Source: Sulfurospirillum sp964441765 (GTDB lineage Bacteria > Campylobacterota > Campylobacteria > Campylobacterales > Sulfurospirillaceae). Taken from it: a stretch of DNA of 24,663 nucleotides. The DNA is taken from NCBI GenBank assembly GCA_964441765.1, contig CAYTVI010000028.1, positions 1 through 24,663 on the forward strand. The letters run 5' to 3'. Positions 22,214 through 24,663 of this stretch are shown here, piece by piece; the stretch's first letter is position 1, and each line of letters begins with the position of its first letter. Under the pieces are notes generated by a model. It made no database searches, was not told the DNA's origin, and was given only the letters and a program-made list of their open reading frames with translations. Position numbers and translations under genes: made by a program.

Positions 22214-23698
22214 CTACTCTTTGTAAATTTTCAACGTCTGATACACTTCATAAGCAACATTTGCTCCNNNNNNNNNNNNNNNNNNNNNNNNNNNNNNNNN
22301 NNNNNNNNNNNNNNNNNNNNNNNNNNNNNNNNNNNNNNNNNNNNNNNNNNNNNNNNNNNNNNNNNNNTACTCTTTGTAAATTTTCAACGTCTGATACACT
22401 TCATAAGCAACATTTGCTCCATCAAAGGGTTTGACGTTTTTTCGTTGGGTATAATCGACCAAATAGCCACCTTTTGAAGTCACGCTTAGATGCACACATA
22501 GTTTTGCGGCAAAGAGTAAAACCGCTTCAGGGACATTTTGTTTTTCGGTACGGATAATCACATGAGAAGAAGGAAGGTCTTTTACATGTAACCACATATC
22601 ACTCTTGCGTGCCTCTTTTAAAAGGGCAATATTGCCTTTTTCATTTTTGCCTATCATGATTTTGTACCCCTCGACAAAAAACGTCTCATAGTACAAACTC
22701 TCTTCACTTTTTTGCTTACTTTGGCGTTGTTTTGGGAGCAAAATGTTGATCTCTTCTTCATCCACCGCACTCTCTACCATCGCATTCAAACGCTCTAAGA
22801 AGAGCTTTTTTTCTTCCAAATTCTCTTTTTGACGGTGCACAGAGAGCGCTTTTTGGCGTAATTTTTTGGACTTTTTAAAGAGCATATTGGCTGCCATTTG
22901 AGGACTTTGGGCTTCTTTTGGCAAAGGAATTTCCACTTCTTTGCCCTCAAAATCCATTAACTTCACACTCTCTTGATAGCCTTTAATGTGATGAAGATTT
23001 GCCAACACAAGTGTGCCATGATGGTTGGCAACATCACTTTGCACATAAAGTTCTGCTTCATTTTCCAACGTATCGATGTGATAGATGATTTTTTCTATCT
23101 TTTTTTCTAAGAGTGCTCTTTTTTGCACTTTTGTTTGAGACAGTCGTGTGTGCAAGCGTTTTGTATACGCCTCTTGTAAGTACTCTTCTATCTGCCCTTC
23201 TAACACAAAAGGCTTCTCTTTGAGCTCACGAGAAGGCAAACCAAGCAGTGGCTCACCCACCTTTACACTCCTAAAACTCACACTCGCATCAATATGCCGC
23301 AGAGCCTCCAACACCACGCCCTCTTCATCTAAAATGATAGCATTGGTATTGCGCCCCGTAAATTCGAGTTGCAAGGTCGTAAACAACGCTTTATAACTCG
23401 AACTGGCTTTTACATGTAACCGCAAGATACGATTTCCCTCTTCCACTTCCACACGCTCTAATGCACTGTTGGCAAAGCGTTTGGCGAGCAAGACATCAAA
23501 AGGAGCATTGTAAAGTTTTGAGCGCTTAAAATCCTCTTTTTGAAACATATACGAATCATTACGACTCAAATCCACAAACAAAGGCAAACCTCGCTCAAAA
23601 TAGAGCTTTAACACATTGTCATCCGCCCGTGAGATGGAGGAGATTTTTTTAAATTGCTTCAAATATTTAGCAATCAAAACGAGTTCAGCGTGTTTCAT
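22214..23698 (-). CDS. rqcH: NFACT/RqcH-like protein (fibronectin-binding family), falsely lengthened by a scaffold gap
   Basis: NFACT proteins bind 50S subunits carrying stalled nascent chains and recruit tRNA-Ala for C-terminal tailing; older annotation calls them fibronectin-binding. Order: NFACT-N (about 1-175), coiled coils (about 190-330), NFACT-R (about 345-443) with MWLHVKDLPSSHVIIRTE and VDYTQRKNVKPFDGANVAYE. As written the frame has 494 codons including 34 unknown, with GANVAYEVYQTLKIYKE duplicated around the gap. Removing the artefact (100 N plus one 53-bp copy, 153 bp, 51 codons) gives 443 aa, normal for the phylum. The ATG overlaps the glycerate kinase stop by 4 bp. The RqcH role is inferred from the family. 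Confidence 0.88.
   Translation of the reverse strand: MKHAELVLIAKYLKQFKKISSISRADDNVLKLYFERGLPLFVDLSRNDSYMFQKEDFKRSKLYNAPFDVLLAKRFANSALERVEVEEGNRILRLHVKASSSYKALFTTLQLEFTGRNTNAIILDEEGVVLEALRHIDASVSFRSVKVGEPLLGLPSRELKEKPFVLEGQIEEYLQEAYTKRLHTRLSQTKVQKRALLEKKIEKIIYHIDTLENEAELYVQSDVANHHGTLVLANLHHIKGYQESVKLMDFEGKEVEIPLPKEAQSPQMAANMLFKKSKKLRQKALSVHRQKENLEEKKLFLERLNAMVESAVDEEEINILLPKQRQSKQKSEESLYYETFFVEGYKIMIGKNEKGNIALLKEARKSDMWLHVKDLPSSHVIIRTEKQNVPEAVLLFAAKLCVHLSVTSKGGYLVDYTQRKNVKPFDGANVAYEVYQTLKIYKEXXXXXXXXXXXXXXXXXXXXXXXXXXXXXXXXXXGANVAYEVYQTLKIYKE
22215..22267. repeat. 53-bp direct repeat, copy 1 (contig overlap)
   Basis: Identical to 22368-22420 and abuts the N run. Best explained as the end of one contig repeated at the start of the next. 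Confidence 0.95.
22268..22367. other. Assembly gap (100 N), false: flanks overlap
   Basis: Exactly 100 Ns between two identical 53-bp segments. The adjoining contigs overlap, so no sequence is missing. Confidence 0.93.
22368..22420. repeat. 53-bp direct repeat, copy 2 (contig overlap)
   Basis: Second copy, continuing into the rest of the NFACT gene. Confidence 0.95.
22582..22591. repeat. TTACATGTAA palindrome, exact, in NFACT gene (first)
   Basis: On the coding strand read TTA CAT GTA AAA within MWLHVKDLP, a family-conserved motif. Here the peptide predates the repeat and only the codon choice could be selected. Confidence 0.9.
23410..23419. repeat. TTACATGTAA palindrome, exact, in NFACT gene (second)
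   Basis: On the coding strand read TTA CAT GTA AAA (Leu-His-Val-Lys) in the less conserved N-terminal domain. Confidence 0.9.
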
Positions 23699-24663
23699 TT
23701 TCTAGCTACTTTTATCACTCTAAAAATTTCTCCCGCACTTTGCTCTACTTGCCCAAGCGTTGTTTTTTTACACATTGCTTCTTCTAAACTCATCGGTGCA
23801 TGAAGAATGGAAAAAAGAGCGCTTACCCCACTCTCATGCGAAGCAAAAGCATCTTCTTCAACGCTACCTGCAAGAGCGATAAGAGGAACATGGGCTTTTA
23901 CGCAGCGCTTGGCAATACCACTGATGACTTTTCCCATCAAAGATTGTGCGTCGATTTTGCCTTCTCCTGTGATGACAAAATCAACCTCTTTTACTTTTGT
24001 ATCAAAGTCTATTGCGTCTAAAACGATGTCGATGCCCGAACAAAGTGTTGCATTTAAAAAAGCTAAAAAGCCTCCTCCAAGCGCACCCGCAGCACCTGAG
24101 CCCTTTATGTGTGCGACGTTTTTACCCAACTCTTTTTCAATGACTTCGGCAAAATGTTTGACATGCGCATCAAGCAAAAGCACATCAGCTTCGCTGGCTC
24201 CTTTTTGACGGCTATAGATATGCGCAGCTCCTCGTTCCCCGTACATCGGGTTATCCACATCGCAGGCAATAGTAAAGGTACATTCACGCAAAACACTAAG
24301 CGCTTTAGACGTATCGATGCGCACGACATCCCCCAATGCGCCTCCTCCGAATCCTACTTCGTTACCCTCTTTATCTAAAAAAGAAAATCCTAAAGCTTGA
24401 AGCATTCCCATCCCCGCATCGTTGGTGGCACTGCCTCCAATGCCTACGATAAAGTGGCGACACCCTTTAAATAAAGCTTCTTTGATAAGTTCTCCCACCC
24501 CAAACGTCGTGGTCAAAAGCGGATTGCGTTTTTCTTTAGGCACGAGTGGAAGTCCTGAAGCACGTGCCATCTCTATCACGCACGTTGTACCATCTCCTAA
24601 AATACCATACTGTGCTTCTATCACATGCATCAATGGGTCATGTACGTTACATGTAACGATTTT
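23695..24663 (-). CDS. glxK: Glycerate kinase (GlxK/GarK family), 5' end beyond window
   Basis: Phosphorylates D-glycerate, in this family usually to 2-phosphoglycerate, which enolase can use. The frame continues past the first internal start (24633) to the window edge, reading KIVTCNVHDPLMHVIEAQYG, and the family expects about 50 more residues upstream, so it is partial. Motifs: GILGDGTTCVIEMARASGL, KRNPLLTTTFGVGELIKEAL, GIGGSATNDAGMGMLQALGF, ACDVDNPMYGERGAAHIYSR with QKGAS after it, GSGAAGALGGGFLAFL and VITGEGKIDAQSLMGKVISG. There are 322 codons here and about 380 in full-length relatives. It is upstream of, and coupled by ATGA to, the NFACT gene. The symbol is a family-level label. Confidence 0.93.
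   Translation of the reverse strand, partial: KIVTCNVHDPLMHVIEAQYGILGDGTTCVIEMARASGLPLVPKEKRNPLLTTTFGVGELIKEALFKGCRHFIVGIGGSATNDAGMGMLQALGFSFLDKEGNEVGFGGGALGDVVRIDTSKALSVLRECTFTIACDVDNPMYGERGAAHIYSRQKGASEADVLLLDAHVKHFAEVIEKELGKNVAHIKGSGAAGALGGGFLAFLNATLCSGIDIVLDAIDFDTKVKEVDFVITGEGKIDAQSLMGKVISGIAKRCVKAHVPLIALAGSVEEDAFASHESGVSALFSILHAPMSLEEAMCKKTTLGQVEQSAGEIFRVIKVARK
24647..24656. repeat. TTACATGTAA palindrome, exact, in glycerate kinase gene
   Basis: On the coding strand read GTT ACA TGT AAC (Val-Thr-Cys-Asn), the minority frame. Confidence 0.9.

Noticed and set aside
22215..22420. A genuine 53-bp tandem duplication in the NFACT gene
   Set aside because: Both copies abut a 100-N placeholder exactly, which is the pattern of unmerged overlapping contigs.
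453..24656. TTACATGTAA as an ordinary transcription-factor operator
   Set aside because: Most copies lie deep inside coding regions on both strands in unrelated genes, without a consistent relation to promoters.
1..24663. Mobile elements, CRISPR arrays, phage genes, tRNA or rRNA genes
   Set aside because: I looked for transposase or integrase motifs, spaced direct repeats and tRNA-like stretches and saw none; gene content is core and syntenic.

Overview
The window looks like chromosomal DNA of a Campylobacterota (epsilonproteobacterial) species, most likely Sulfurospirillum or a close relative. The reasons are a Campylobacter/Helicobacter-type flagellin, TopA, RecA and BioB; MqnD of the futalosine route to menaquinone; and blocks of gene order that, from memory, match Campylobacter jejuni (topA-bioB near gltA; cgpA-like/ftsB-like/eno/recA near fliQ-murB; dxr-cdsA-small gene-NFACT). 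Base composition is moderate, by eye about 40% GC, higher than most Campylobacter. The genus is an inference. There are no rRNA or tRNA genes, CRISPR arrays, insertion sequences or phage genes. It is a draft scaffold with three 100-N gaps.

Layout. 1-471: 5' end of a flagellin gene (minus strand) with a clear sigma-28 promoter, then the topA leader. 472-4402 (+): topA (interrupted by a gap), bioB, gltA. 4403-7762 (-): the recA-eno-ftsB-like-AMIN operon, convergent with gltA. 7763-9817 (+): mqnD-fliQ-murB, tightly overlapped and divergent from recA. 9814-15096 (-): an apparent operon read as FmdE-like gene, Cache/PAS/GGDEF/EAL protein, M15 carboxypeptidase, tsaD. 15199-15807 (+): a methyltransferase from a divergent promoter region. 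15800-24663 (-): a long co-directional run read as glycerate kinase, NFACT/RqcH-like, small acidic protein, cdsA, dxr, gap, uracil permease-like, Na+/amino-acid symporter, metallophosphoesterase, lipoprotein. Most genes are core housekeeping: DNA topology and recombination, central carbon metabolism, cofactor, quinone, isoprenoid, phospholipid and peptidoglycan synthesis, tRNA modification and motility.

The most striking signal is not a gene. The 10-bp palindrome TTACATGTAA occurs 13 times exactly and at least 4 more times with one mismatch. With independent bases at 40% GC about 0.06 copies would be expected. Nine exact copies lie inside unrelated genes, seven of them read as Leu-His-Val-Lys. 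Four lie in the roughly 3% of the window that is intergenic, including a head-to-head pair between convergent operons. Density (about one per 1.9 kb), genome-like dispersion and use as an intergenic hairpin resemble DNA uptake sequences of Neisseria/Haemophilus or the cyanobacterial HIP1 palindrome. I know of no such element described for this group.

Assembly notes. The gap at 22268-22367 is false: the same 53 bp flanks it on both sides, so the contigs overlap and the NFACT protein is 51 codons too long as written. The gap in topA hides far more than 100 bp, including conserved core motifs. The gap at 19965-20064 removes the end of dxr and the start of the permease, and a spurious open frame runs across it.
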